From the NCBI RefSeq assembly GCF_945906775.1, contig NZ_CAMDRE010000002.1, forward strand, positions 1,054,001-1,118,000: a stretch of DNA of 64,000 nt. Direction: 5' to 3'. This document shows, piece by piece, positions 36,510 through 44,355 of the stretch. Made by a program: the position numbers and the translations under genes. The notes beneath the pieces are model-generated. The model had not been told where the DNA came from. It made no database searches and saw only the letters and a list, made by a program, of their open reading frames with translations. The DNA is from Citrobacter sp. Marseille-Q6884 (GTDB lineage Bacteria; Pseudomonadota; Gammaproteobacteria; Enterobacterales; Enterobacteriaceae). Every line of letters begins with the position of its first letter. The stretch's first letter is position 1.

Positions 36510-37349
36510 TCAACTAAAACTGGCCACAGCTTTAGAGTTTTTCCAGTATCGGTTTTCCGATTCGTTTGGGGGTAACCCACCGTTATAGTCATGCGGCCTT
36601 AGCGAGCTGTAATAACCGACGATATAGTCTGTGATCGCATGAGCAGCTTCGCTAAAGTTTATATAACCTGTCACTGGCACCCACTCGTTTTTCAGACTTC
36701 TGAAGAAGCGTTCCATCGGGCTGTTGTCCCAACAGTTTCCACGTCGGCTCATACTCTGCCTGATCCGGCAACGCCACAGTAACTGCCGGAACTGCCTGCT
36801 TGTATAGTGGCTACCCTGGTCACTGTGGAACATCACTCCGGCTGGTTTACCGCGAGTTTCCCACGCCATTTCCAGCGCTTTGATGGTCAGCCTGCTGTCT
36901 GGTGAGAATGACATTGCCCAGCCCACCGGTTTCCTTGCGAACAGATCGAGAACAACAGCGAGGTAAGCCCAACGCTTGCCTGTCCAGATATACGTCACAT
37001 CGCCGCACCACACCTGATTAGGCTCTGTCACTGCGAACTGTCGCTCAAGGCGATTCGGGATAACGATGTGTTCATGACCACCGCGTTTATACCGGTGGGT
37101 AGGTTGCTGACAACTCACCAGCCCCAGTTCTTTCATGAGCCTGCCGGCAAGCCAGCGTCCCATTCTGAAGCCTCTCAGGGTTGCCATAATCGCTATACTT
37201 CTTGCGCCAGCAGAGCCATGGCTGATGTTATGCAGCTCCAGAACCTGACTGCGTAACACCGCTCGCCTGCCGTCTGGCTTTTCGGGGCTTTTTTCCCAGT
37301 ATTTGTAGCTGCTGCGATGAACCCCGAACACGTGGCAGAGTGTGACCAC
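36510..37349 (-). CDS. IS911 transposase OrfB (DDE domain)
   Basis: 279 residues from the first usable start; the frame continues upstream to the IS30 junction (LPEQFSLIGKLRAQYPVV), since in IS911 OrfB is normally made as the OrfAB fusion by -1 frameshifting. The rve-type DDE core is visible: VWCGDVTYIW (first D), FHSDQGSHYTS (second D) and the C-terminal ERFFRSLKNE (E). The catalytic part is intact, but with orfA split the functional OrfAB cannot be made. Confidence 0.9.
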   Translation of the reverse strand: MVTLCHVFGVHRSSYKYWEKSPEKPDGRRAVLRSQVLELHNISHGSAGARSIAIMATLRGFRMGRWLAGRLMKELGLVSCQQPTHRYKRGGHEHIVIPNRLERQFAVTEPNQVWCGDVTYIWTGKRWAYLAVVLDLFARKPVGWAMSFSPDSRLTIKALEMAWETRGKPAGVMFHSDQGSHYTSRQFRQLLWRCRIRQSMSRRGNCWDNSPMERFFRSLKNEWVPVTGYINFSEAAHAITDYIVGYYSSLRPHDYNGGLPPNESENRYWKNSKAVASFS

Positions 37350-37417
37350 AGGATACTGCGCTCTGAGTTTCCCGATTAACGAGAACTGTTCAGGGAGTCT
37401 GACATCAAGAGCGCGGT

Positions 37418-38638
37418 TGTAGATTCAATCTGTCAATGCAACACCCCTTTCAATTATCTCTTTCGGTGTTTTGAACTTCAGTGTCTTTCTCGGTCTGTTG
37501 TTTAGCTGAGCAGCAACCAGATCTAGTTCATGTTGAGTATATTGGGCAAGACATGTCTTTTTAGGAAAGTACTGCCGAATTAGCCCATTTGTGTTCTCAT
37601 TTGTTCCCCGCTGCCAAGGACTCTGAGGATCGCAGAAGTAAACTTTAACGCCGGTGCTGACAGTAAATTCTAGATGTCTGGCCAGTTCCATTCCTCTGTC
37701 CCATGTCAGTGATTTTCTGAGTTCTGACGGTAAACTCAGGAATTTGTCGGTAAGAGCCTGATTTACTGAGACAGAATCTTTGCCCCTGAGTCTAAGGATG
37801 ATCGTATAACGTGATTTTCGGTCTACAAGTGTGGCTATATGAGAGTTTTTTGTACCTGAGACTAAATCGCCCTCCCAATGCCCCAGAGAGCGTCTGTTAT
37901 CGATATTTCGGGAACGTTCGTGAATTGGTGTTCCGTTCACTATGTTAATCGTACCTCTTTCGCCTTTGCGGGTATGACGCCTGCCATGGCGAAGGCTATG
38001 CGACCGTCGCAGATGCTGTATATTCAGGTGGTGTAGCGCTTCACGGCTACGAAAGTACAGCGTTTTATAAATTGTCTCAGGTGATATTCGCAGCGTTTTT
38101 TGACGTGGTTTTGTTCGCCTTAACCATCCTGATATTTGCTCTGGAGACCATTTCATCTCCAGCTTTTCCAGAACAAGCTTTCGCAATGGTAAATTTTGAT
38201 CCAGTAAGCACGGTTTTGGCCTTTTCGCCATTCTGTTGGCTCGGTTATTAGCATCAACAGCTTTGTAATAGCGTCTGCCCCGATTACGCTGAACTTCACG
38301 TGAGATCGTCGAAGGACTGCGATTCAGCGCAGTAGCTATCGCACGAATGCTCATTTTGGCTGACAAACCAGCTCGTATCTCCTCGCGCTCAGACAGTGTC
38401 AGGTGAGCTACAGCCCGCTTACGCTCATGGGGTTTTATGCCGCCAGTATCCCTTAACATAGTGAAGATCGTTCCGGGTTTTGAACCCAGGATATTCGCTA
38501 TTTCACTGAAGCCTGTTCCGTTCTTCCATAGTTCAAAAACAGAGGCTTTTTCCTCTGCTGTAAATGTTCGTCTCATTCAAAAAACCTCCGCAACCCCATG
38601 TTTTCACATAACTGTTGCGTTGACCAATTGAATCTACA
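37418..38638 (-). mobile_element. Complete IS30
   Basis: The terminal repeats start TGTAGATTCAATC at 37418 and, inverted, TGTAGATTCAATTGG ending at 38638. The length is exactly 1221 bp, the canonical IS30 size. The 2-bp direct repeat GT (37416-37417 and 38639-38640) is the normal IS30 target duplication. The inserted site lies within IS911 orfA. Confidence 0.97.
37425..38576 (-). CDS. IS30 transposase
   Basis: 383 residues, full length. N-terminal helix-turn-helix domains (MRRTFTAEEKASVFELWKNG and SIRAIATALNRSPSTISREV) bind the ends. The DDE catalytic domain is seen in HWEGDLVSG (first D), the SLTWDRGMELA segment (second D) and NENTNGLIRQ (E). It appears essentially identical to E. coli IS30 transposase as I recall it, so the element is probably recent and functional. 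Confidence 0.96.
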   Translation of the reverse strand: MRRTFTAEEKASVFELWKNGTGFSEIANILGSKPGTIFTMLRDTGGIKPHERKRAVAHLTLSEREEIRAGLSAKMSIRAIATALNRSPSTISREVQRNRGRRYYKAVDANNRANRMAKRPKPCLLDQNLPLRKLVLEKLEMKWSPEQISGWLRRTKPRQKTLRISPETIYKTLYFRSREALHHLNIQHLRRSHSLRHGRRHTRKGERGTINIVNGTPIHERSRNIDNRRSLGHWEGDLVSGTKNSHIATLVDRKSRYTIILRLRGKDSVSVNQALTDKFLSLPSELRKSLTWDRGMELARHLEFTVSTGVKVYFCDPQSPWQRGTNENTNGLIRQYFPKKTCLAQYTQHELDLVAAQLNNRPRKTLKFKTPKEIIERGVALTD

Positions 38639-38973
38639 GTAGCCTTTTTTAATATGTCGTTTTCCATTTCAATGCGTTGTAGCTTTTTCTTCAGCTCACG
38701 TATTTCAATCTGTTCCGGGGTTATAGGGGAGGCTTTAGGTATTTTGCCCTGTCGTTCATCCCGCAACTGCTTTACCCATCGCGTCATGGTAGAAAGACCC
38801 ACATTCATAGCACTGGCCGCAGCTGCAACGGTGTAGTTCTGATCAAGGACCAGTTGAGCGGATTCGCGTTTAAACTCTGCGCTGAAATTTCTTTTTTTCA
38901 TTGGGACACCTGTATTGTTCTGAGATGAGCATATCACCTCTGTTCAGGTGGCCAAATTCAGTAAACCACTTCA

Positions 38974-40241
38974 TTACCACGGAACTGGCCGCAGGGGACT
39001 TTATTGTTGCCACCGTTGGCGGTGTGCCATATACCCTCCCGGTTAAAACGGTCACCAACAATACAGCCCTGACGCTGGTCAGCAACTTCACCGGACCAAC
39101 ACAATCAGGTTCAGCCTGGTCAGCCGTTCCTCGTTTGGCGCTTAATATGGTTACCGCCGCGCTGGTGGCTCAAAGTGCAGAAGCACTGCGCGGGCTAAAC
39201 TATGACAAACAGAACTGGCAGCAGGTATTCAGTGGTACGGGAAATATCACGGTAAGGCTGCCTGACCAGTCGGAGTTTAGCGGACCATCATGGAAATATC
39301 TGTCCGATAATATGGCGACAAAATCTGGTGGTGCGGTGCCAGTCAACCAGGGCGGGACAGGAGCTACAGATGCGGCCGGGTCACGTAAAAATTTAGGACT
39401 TGGTAGCGCAGCCATTCTTGATGCAGGTCCGGATATCGGAAAAGTCATGACCGTAGGGTTTAATTCAGTTGGTATTGGGAGTGTTAATGATGCCGGGGTA
39501 CCACCTCTTGGCAACTACAATCGGACTGATATACCACGGGGAATATATACTGGAGCTCCGACAGCCCCCGGAGCTCCTGGTTCGAATGGTGGCGCAATTG
39601 CATTAATCATGAATGGTTCGTATGGTTTTCAACTTGCAAAACAAAACCTGTATTCAGCGCTGCAGTACAGGGAATGCAGGGCGGGCGCATTTGGTGACTG
39701 GTGGACGCTATATTCAAGTGGCAATACGACAAGGGCTTCGGACGGCACATTAAAAGCCGCATCACCCATAGTTAAGCTATTTGCCGACGGTAGCGTGGAA
39801 ACTAATGAAGAATCGCAAGGCGTAACAGTAACGCGGCAAGCTGTTGGTGAATATCTGATTGAAGGATGCATTGGGCTAAATGCAGATGCTGCGTGGGGCG
39901 GCATAGATGGTGGTTTCGATATCCCGACCGACAGGAATAAACAACCTCGTATCTGGCTTGACTACAAAGTAAATGCGGATGGTTCAATTGTGATTAAAAC
40001 ATATCACCGTATGCATGCCTCCGCACCGGAATTTGCCCGGAACAGAATAGGGCACACAGATGCAAACCGGACATTTACTGAAATTGTGGCTGACGGAGAG
40101 CCTGTAGACATTCCGGCTGATTCTTTTGTTTCAGTTCGTGTGGAAATGCCGGTGAACAGCATCTGGAATCAGAAACAGAAGGATATACTGGAGGCGATGG
40201 AAAAAGCTGAATATGAGCGCCAGCAAGAGACCCAACCGTGA
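38974..40241 (+). pseudogene. Phage tail-fibre protein, C-terminal fragment
   Basis: About 422 codons of a tail-fibre-like protein remain, in one open frame to TGA 40239-40241. Glycine-rich repeats such as NQGGTGATDAAGSRKNLGLG and the receptor-side GAFGDWWTLYSSGNTT are typical of lambdoid side-tail or tail fibres. The N-terminal attachment domain is absent: the frame is continuous with the IS911 end, so an ATG inside IS911 (38925) could start a chimera with about 16 IS-derived residues. This is the only tail gene left. Confidence 0.78.
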
Positions 40242-40393
40242 AAATCGATAGTTGCCGCAACCACACCGTATGCAAGAACGGGTTGCGGCTGGCTGGCGAA
40301 CGTTCGATAGTGCGAGTATTGAATGATTGCCAGTCGTGGCTACAGGGGGGCTGTGGTAAAAATGTATACCCGATCTTCAAAAAAACTTGTTCT
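40242..40393 (+). other. Remnant downstream of the tail-fibre gene
   Basis: A GTG-started frame of 68 codons (40238-40444, MKIDSCRNHTVCKNGLRLAG and on) overlaps the tail-fibre stop by four bases, as a small downstream phage gene would, but it ends in the terminator hairpin and has no recognisable domain. I regard it as doubtful or truncated. Confidence 0.35.
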
Positions 40394-40426
40394 AATAGCC
40401 CAACTGCTTGGGCTATTAATATTTGT
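40394..40426 (+). terminator. Terminator after the tail-fibre segment
   Basis: AATAGCCCAA (40394-40403) pairs with TTGGGCTATT (40408-40417) around CTGC, followed by an AT-rich TTTGTTTTATTT tract. Confidence 0.75.
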
Positions 40427-40498
40427 TTTATTTATGCACTTTAAGCAATCATCCGTTAACACGAAATTCAATATTCGTGCTTATATTAATAATGGGTT

Positions 40499-41551
40499 TT
40501 ATCTAAAATTGTTTTCTTTGAGGTACATGATAGCCTGATCAGGATGATCACTAAATAAGCCATCTACACCTTCTACTTTGTACATTAGATCATATAAAGC
40601 ATTAACAGATTCTATATAACTTGGTAGTGCGTCAGATGAAACTGTAAATGGTATAACTTTAAGTCCATTTTTGTGGGCGTACTTGGTTAAATGTGAAACA
40701 GTGATTTTGCCATCGCCCTTGTTAATTAGTATTTGAAAATCTGGTGAGATAGCATCAGCGTATTTTGCGATCTCCGCCAATTCTTGGGGGGTAAACGTTA
40801 AATTGTCATCATGATTACTCTTCTCGCCATCTTTAATATTTTTTTTAGCATTCAATTTGTTGTAGGCGATAAGTTGTGTTAGTTTAACATTGACACCTGT
40901 TTCTGGCCCTATACTAAATTTTATACGTTTCAGCTCATTTGGATCAATACATTGAATGTATATGTTATCTGTTTTAGAAGTGTAACCATATTCTTTTAAA
41001 ATACTTAGAAGAGATTTGGATATATCCTTACCTTCTTTCATGTGAAATGCTGGGTTCTTTATTTCAATAAATAGTCCTCTATTTTGTTTTGTTGATTTAT
41101 TGAGCCCTTGGATAAATTCAATTTCATCTTCAAGAGTGTGTAGTCTAAAATTTGAGGTAAATATAGGAAATCTATTCGGGTAGATAGGGGTAGGTTTATT
41201 ATTAATATTCCTGAAGCGGCTTGTGGCATGCAGTTGCAAGATTTCATCTAGTGTAAAATCTATTGCATAAAATCTACCATCAGGTCGTGATCTGCCTGGG
41301 AATTTTATAGCTACATCAGTTACGTCGTCTAGAAAAAGATCATGGAGAATTACTAATCTATTATCCTTTGTTAAAACTACGTCTTGTTCAAGATAGTCTG
41401 CTCCTTGGGCGTAAGCAAAAGCTTTAGCTTCAAGGGTATGTTCAGGGAGGTAACCGCTTGCCCCCCGGTGCGCAATAACAACTTTTTGAGAGGGAAATAC
41501 TGAAAACGAAAGTGTTAAAAGCATTATTAGTGTGGATTTTTTAACAAACAT
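40499..41551 (-). CDS. Periplasmic glycerophosphodiester phosphodiesterase (GlpQ-like), prophage cargo
   Basis: 350 residues. A Sec signal peptide (MFVKKSTLIMLLTLSFSVFPS) precedes a GDPD domain beginning QKVVIAHRGASGYLPEHT. Catalytic and metal ligands are visible: His28, Arg29, Glu55 and Asp57 in EQDVVL, and His70 in VILHD; DFQILINK and the C-terminal VDGLFSDHPD also match the family. It would hydrolyse glycerophosphodiesters to glycerol-3-phosphate plus an alcohol. Length and layout resemble GlpQ (358) and Haemophilus protein D. The gene is strikingly AT-rich compared with its neighbours and lacks glpT, so it looks like a horizontally acquired phage moron rather than the chromosomal glpQ. 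Confidence 0.88.
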   Translation of the reverse strand: MFVKKSTLIMLLTLSFSVFPSQKVVIAHRGASGYLPEHTLEAKAFAYAQGADYLEQDVVLTKDNRLVILHDLFLDDVTDVAIKFPGRSRPDGRFYAIDFTLDEILQLHATSRFRNINNKPTPIYPNRFPIFTSNFRLHTLEDEIEFIQGLNKSTKQNRGLFIEIKNPAFHMKEGKDISKSLLSILKEYGYTSKTDNIYIQCIDPNELKRIKFSIGPETGVNVKLTQLIAYNKLNAKKNIKDGEKSNHDDNLTFTPQELAEIAKYADAISPDFQILINKGDGKITVSHLTKYAHKNGLKVIPFTVSSDALPSYIESVNALYDLMYKVEGVDGLFSDHPDQAIMYLKENNFR

Positions 41552-41751
41552 AATCTTTCCTATGAATTAACTTACTCGTAGAATAATGTAAGTAAATGTC
41601 AATCTCAACACAAATACGCCACATTTGCAAAGCAAGGTAATACGGCACAACTGTATTCGAATTAGAACGATCAACTTGATAGCGGACTGGTTGTATATCA
41701 CAAAGATGGCAGCGAAAGTCTTTACTATACTTGTGTTCATTTGTGGATTAA

Positions 41752-41787
41752 TCACGCAGGTTTTATCAAGTTTGCTCCCTGATTCTT
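41752..41787 (-). pseudogene. Severed 3' end of the YedK-like gene
   Basis: On the minus strand these 36 bases read AAG (the duplicated target), then NQGANLIKPA and TGA. E. coli YedK ends NQGAELIQPV, so this is the tail of the gene at 43043-43681, displaced by IS3. Downstream, 41552-41751 has no supported gene. Confidence 0.9.
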
Positions 41788-41817
41788 TGATCCTACCCAC
41801 GTAATATGGACACAGGC

Positions 41818-42684
41818 CTAAGCGAGGTTCTGGTTTTCAAATTGTTCCGGACTGAGGCCGCCACACCAACTGTGCCGTCGCCAGCGATTGTAATCACATT
41901 CGATATAATTAAACACCGTTGCCCGCATTATTTCCCGGCTGATAAAGTGTTCTCCATGGATACATTCCACTTTCAGCAAATGAAAGAAGCTTTCCACACA
42001 GGCATTATCGTAGCAGCAACCTTTTGCGCTCACGCTTCCACGTAGATTATGCCGCTTCAGTTGCGCCTGATAATCTGCTGAACAGTACTGGCCTCCACGG
42101 TCCGTGTGAACGATAACGTTCCGGGGCCTCTTACGCCGCCACAGCGCTATCTGCAGGGCATCGCAGGCCAGTTGCGCCGTCATGCGTGGCGACATTGACC
42201 AGCCAATAACGGCACGTGACCACAGATCAATGACCACTGCCAGATACAGCCAGCCTTCATCTGTACGTAAGTACGTGATGTCTCCCGCCCACTTCTGGTT
42301 CGGGCCACTGGCGTAAAAATCCTGCTCCAGCAGATTTTCTGACACAGGCAGGCCGTGTGCGCGGTAACTGACCGGGCTGAACTTCCGGGAGGCCTTTGCC
42401 CTCAGCCCCTGACGGCGCAGGCTTGCCGCCACGGTTTTTACGTTAAAGTGGTAACCCTGAGCACGCAGTTCATCCGTCAGGCGTGGTGCACCGTAACGCT
42501 GTTTTGACCGGGTAAAAGCCGCGAGGACAACGCTGTCGCAGTATTGGCGGAACTGCTGACGCGTGCTTATCCTTGTCCGCCGCTGACACCACGTATACCA
42601 GCCGCTGCGGGCCACCCGGAGCACGCGGCACATTGCTTTGATGCTGAACTCAGCCTGAAGTTTTTCAATAAAGACATACTTCAT
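41818..42684 (-). CDS. IS3 transposase OrfB
   Basis: 288 residues, full length. The DDE integrase core shows WAGDITYLRTDEGWLYLAVV (D), VIVHTDRGGQYCS (D) and ACVESFFHLLKVE (E). It overlaps orfA by four bases and is normally made as an OrfAB fusion through -1 frameshifting. It looks intact and nearly identical to E. coli IS3. Confidence 0.95.
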   Translation of the reverse strand: MKYVFIEKLQAEFSIKAMCRVLRVARSGWYTWCQRRTRISTRQQFRQYCDSVVLAAFTRSKQRYGAPRLTDELRAQGYHFNVKTVAASLRRQGLRAKASRKFSPVSYRAHGLPVSENLLEQDFYASGPNQKWAGDITYLRTDEGWLYLAVVIDLWSRAVIGWSMSPRMTAQLACDALQIALWRRKRPRNVIVHTDRGGQYCSADYQAQLKRHNLRGSVSAKGCCYDNACVESFFHLLKVECIHGEHFISREIMRATVFNYIECDYNRWRRHSWCGGLSPEQFENQNLA

Positions 42685-42980
42685 TTCAGGCGCTTCGCGA
42701 AGTATGTCGCGGTCTTTTGGAGGATAGCCAGCTCTTCATCCCGTTCTGCCAGCTGGCGTTTGAGACGTGCAATCTCGGTAGACATCTCCAGTTCACGTTC
42801 AGAAGACGTCTGCTGATTTTGCTGTTTACTGCGCCAGCTGTAGAGCTGTGATTCATACAGGCTGAGTTCACGGGCTGCGGCAGCAACACCGATGCGTTCA
42901 GCAAGCTTCAGGGCTTCACTGCGAAATTCAGGCGAATGCTGTTTACGGGGTTTTTTACTGGTTGATACTGTTTTTGTCAT
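42681..42980 (-). CDS. IS3 OrfA
   Basis: 99 residues, start MTKTVSTSKKPRKQHSPEF at 42980. An N-terminal helix-turn-helix (EALKLAERIGVAAAARELSL) is followed by a leucine-zipper-like helix (ERELEMSTEIARLKRQLAER). Together with OrfB it gives the transposase. An ATG three codons upstream is the alternative start. Confidence 0.94.
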   Translation of the reverse strand: MTKTVSTSKKPRKQHSPEFRSEALKLAERIGVAAAARELSLYESQLYSWRSKQQNQQTSSERELEMSTEIARLKRQLAERDEELAILQKTATYFAKRLK

Positions 42981-43042
42981 GTGAGTCACCTCTGACTGAG
43001 AGTTTACTCACTTAGCCGCGTGTCCACTATTGCTGGGTAAGA

Positions 43043-43681
43043 TCACTTCACATTCCCCACGGTGCGTGATACCGCGTGCCAGATAAATTTATCAGCCGGC
43101 ACTGAACCGTCGGCTGCTATTTCCTCCGCTTCTTTTCCTCCAACATCCTGCCTCATCCATTCGCGAGCAGCTTCTGGCGACAATACCAGCGGTCGCCTGT
43201 CGTGAATATCCACCAGTCCTTTGTCGGCTGCAGACGTCACTATGAGAAAACCTTCAGCTTCATCCCCGCGTTCGAAGGGGATGCTGCCGATCGCTGCCAT
43301 GAATATCGGATTGCCGTCGGCGCGATGAATGAAGTAGGGTTGCTTCTTATCTCCTTCCTTTTTCCATTCAAACCATCCGTCAGCAAAGCAGATTGCGCGG
43401 CCATGTTGCCACAGAGACTTAAACATTCTGCTGGTGGCCGCCGTTTCAACGCGGGCGTTAATGAGAGGCGGCTTATCCCACCAACCTGGAGCGTAACCCC
43501 ATAGCACGGGATCAAGATGCAACTGCTCATCTCGTTCGCTCAACAGTAGAACTTTTGTGCCTGGCGCAACGTTGAATCGACCGATCGGTTCCGGGTCATA
43601 GGGGATATCACGGTCAGTTTCGTTAGCGAGAAGGGCGAGATAGTCTTCACGCGTCATTGACTGTGAAAAGCGTCCGCACAT
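43043..43681 (-). pseudogene. YedK/HMCES-type SRAP protein, last ten residues removed by IS3
   Basis: 212 residues remain of about 222. The catalytic Cys2 (MCGRFSQS), RFNVAPGTKVLLL, the ADGWFEWKK segment with the key Glu, and DIHDRRPLVL with the key His are all present. YedK caps abasic sites in single-stranded DNA through a thiazolidine link of Cys2. The stop TGA is the first three bases of IS3; the original end is at 41752-41787. The conserved core survives, so activity is possible. It is probably a prophage-borne paralogue of chromosomal yedK (inference). Confidence 0.85.
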
Positions 43682-43834
43682 AGAAACCTCCAGCCAGATG
43701 TCAGACTGAAAGTATAAGTCGTAGCGAAAAAAAAGGGGGCGCTTAGATTAATGTGTACTTAAATGCGCCCTTTATTATTGATTGTGTTGACTGTCTTTCG
43801 TTATTGCTTTGAATTTAAATAATATTTAATTTAT
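43682..43834. other. Right edge of the accessory region
   Basis: 153 bp. It contains a hairpin-forming sequence around 43730-43782 (GGGGGCGCTTA with TAAATGCGCCC) and an AT-rich stretch before yciI. No gene is seen. Confidence 0.5.
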
Positions 43835-44131
43835 TCAAAACACTTTTTTAAACGGCTTTACTGAAACGTGCGCATAAACGCCAGCGGCCACATAAGGGTC
43901 GGCTTCAGCCCATGCCTGTGCGGCTTCTAATGATTCAAATTCAGCAATGACTGTCGAACCGGTAAAGCCCGCAACGCCTGGATCGTTACTGTCTACTGCA
44001 GGCATGGGGCCAGCAGTGAGCAATCGTCCTTCATCATGGAGCAGTTGCAGGCGTGCCAGATGGGCCGGACGCACGGAAAGGCGTTTTTCGAGAGAGTCTG
44101 CGATATCTTGAGCATAAATAACGTACAGCAC
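43835..44131 (-). CDS. yciI: YCII-domain protein YciI
   Basis: 98 residues, ferredoxin-like alpha/beta fold of the YCII family. The typical His-Asp pair lies in RPAHLARLQLLHDEG and SNDPGVAGFTGS. The family is related to muconolactone-isomerase-type enzymes; the role of YciI is unknown. It is nearly identical to E. coli and divergent from tonB. Its 3' end overlaps the sequence repeated at 33148, so the prophage may have inserted here without disrupting the protein. Confidence 0.93.
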   Translation of the reverse strand: MLYVIYAQDIADSLEKRLSVRPAHLARLQLLHDEGRLLTAGPMPAVDSNDPGVAGFTGSTVIAEFESLEAAQAWAEADPYVAAGVYAHVSVKPFKKVF

Positions 44132-44284
44132 GGGAAAAGCTCCTTGAACGGTAAAAGTCGTTAATTACGTTATTGGAAAGGTCTGGTAACTGCAACGTAA
44201 AGATAGCCAATTTGTTAAGACCACATGATAAAGAGGGTTTATTTGCATGAAATTGCGTTTTAAATGCCGCTTACCGTGTCGGTC

Positions 44285-44355
44285 TTGTTGAATATGATTG
44301 CTATTTGCATTTAAAATCAGGGCCTGGTTTTTTAACTGATACGATTATGACTTCA
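44285..44355 (+). promoter_or_regulatory. tonB promoter with Fur-box-like sequence
   Basis: ATGATTGCTATTTGCATTT at 44294-44312 is an AT-rich imperfect match to the Fur box and is nearly the same as in E. coli tonB, where iron represses through Fur. A TTGAAT and TTTAAA pair spaced 16 bp could be -35 and -10. The rest of the 44132-44355 gap contains no gene. Confidence 0.55.

Larger units (their letters stand above)
37376..38901 (-). pseudogene. IS911 orfA, split by IS30
   Basis: The first part (38901 down to 38639) encodes MKKRNFSAEFKRESAQLVLD through EMENDILKKAT, the helix-turn-helix and leucine-zipper portion of IS911 OrfA. Reading then runs into the IS30 end and stops near 38533. The last codons (ALLMSDSLNSSR, stop at 37376) lie on the other side of IS30. 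The disrupted point is just before the usual frameshift and OrfA end, so neither OrfA nor OrfAB is complete. Confidence 0.88.
36502..38973 (-). mobile_element. IS911 (IS3 family), interrupted by IS30
   Basis: The ends are TGAAGTGGTCAACTAAAACT at 36502 and, inverted, TGAAGTGGTTTACTGAATTT ending at 38973, the IS911 terminal repeats. Removing IS30 (1221 bp) and its 2-bp target copy leaves 1249 bp, against about 1250 for IS911. Both transposase frames are recognisable. The 3-bp flanks differ (GCG on the left, TTA on the right), so there is no target duplication. This fits a deletion or rearrangement at the element rather than simple insertion. Confidence 0.93.
41788..43045 (-). mobile_element. 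Complete IS3
   Basis: The ends are TGATCCTACCCACGTAATAT at 41788 and, inverted, TGATCTTACCCAGCAATAG ending at 43045. The length is exactly 1258 bp, the canonical IS3 size. A 3-bp direct repeat CTT flanks it (41785-41787 and 43046-43048). It is inserted near the 3' end of the YedK-like gene. Confidence 0.97.
33148..43852. mobile_element. Decayed prophage remnant with nested insertion sequences
   Basis: The block between the small lipoprotein gene and yciI contains phage parts in conventional order: integrase 5' fragment, spanin, unknown genes, terminase small subunit fragment, tail-fibre fragment, then cargo (glycerophosphodiesterase, YedK-like). Early regulation, replication, capsid and most tail genes are missing. 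Three insertion sequences lie inside. E. coli K-12 has kch in this place. The outer limits are tentative and use an imperfect 16-bp repeat (33148-33163 and 43837-43852, one mismatch). Confidence 0.8.

Noticed and set aside
36502..38973. IS911/IS30 block considered as a composite transposon
   Set aside because: The two elements are nested, not flanking; no cargo gene lies between copies.
40323..40538. Hydrophobic 71-codon frame after the tail-fibre gene
   Set aside because: It crosses a clear terminator hairpin and overlaps the 3' end of the opposite-strand glycerophosphodiesterase gene; no ribosome site.
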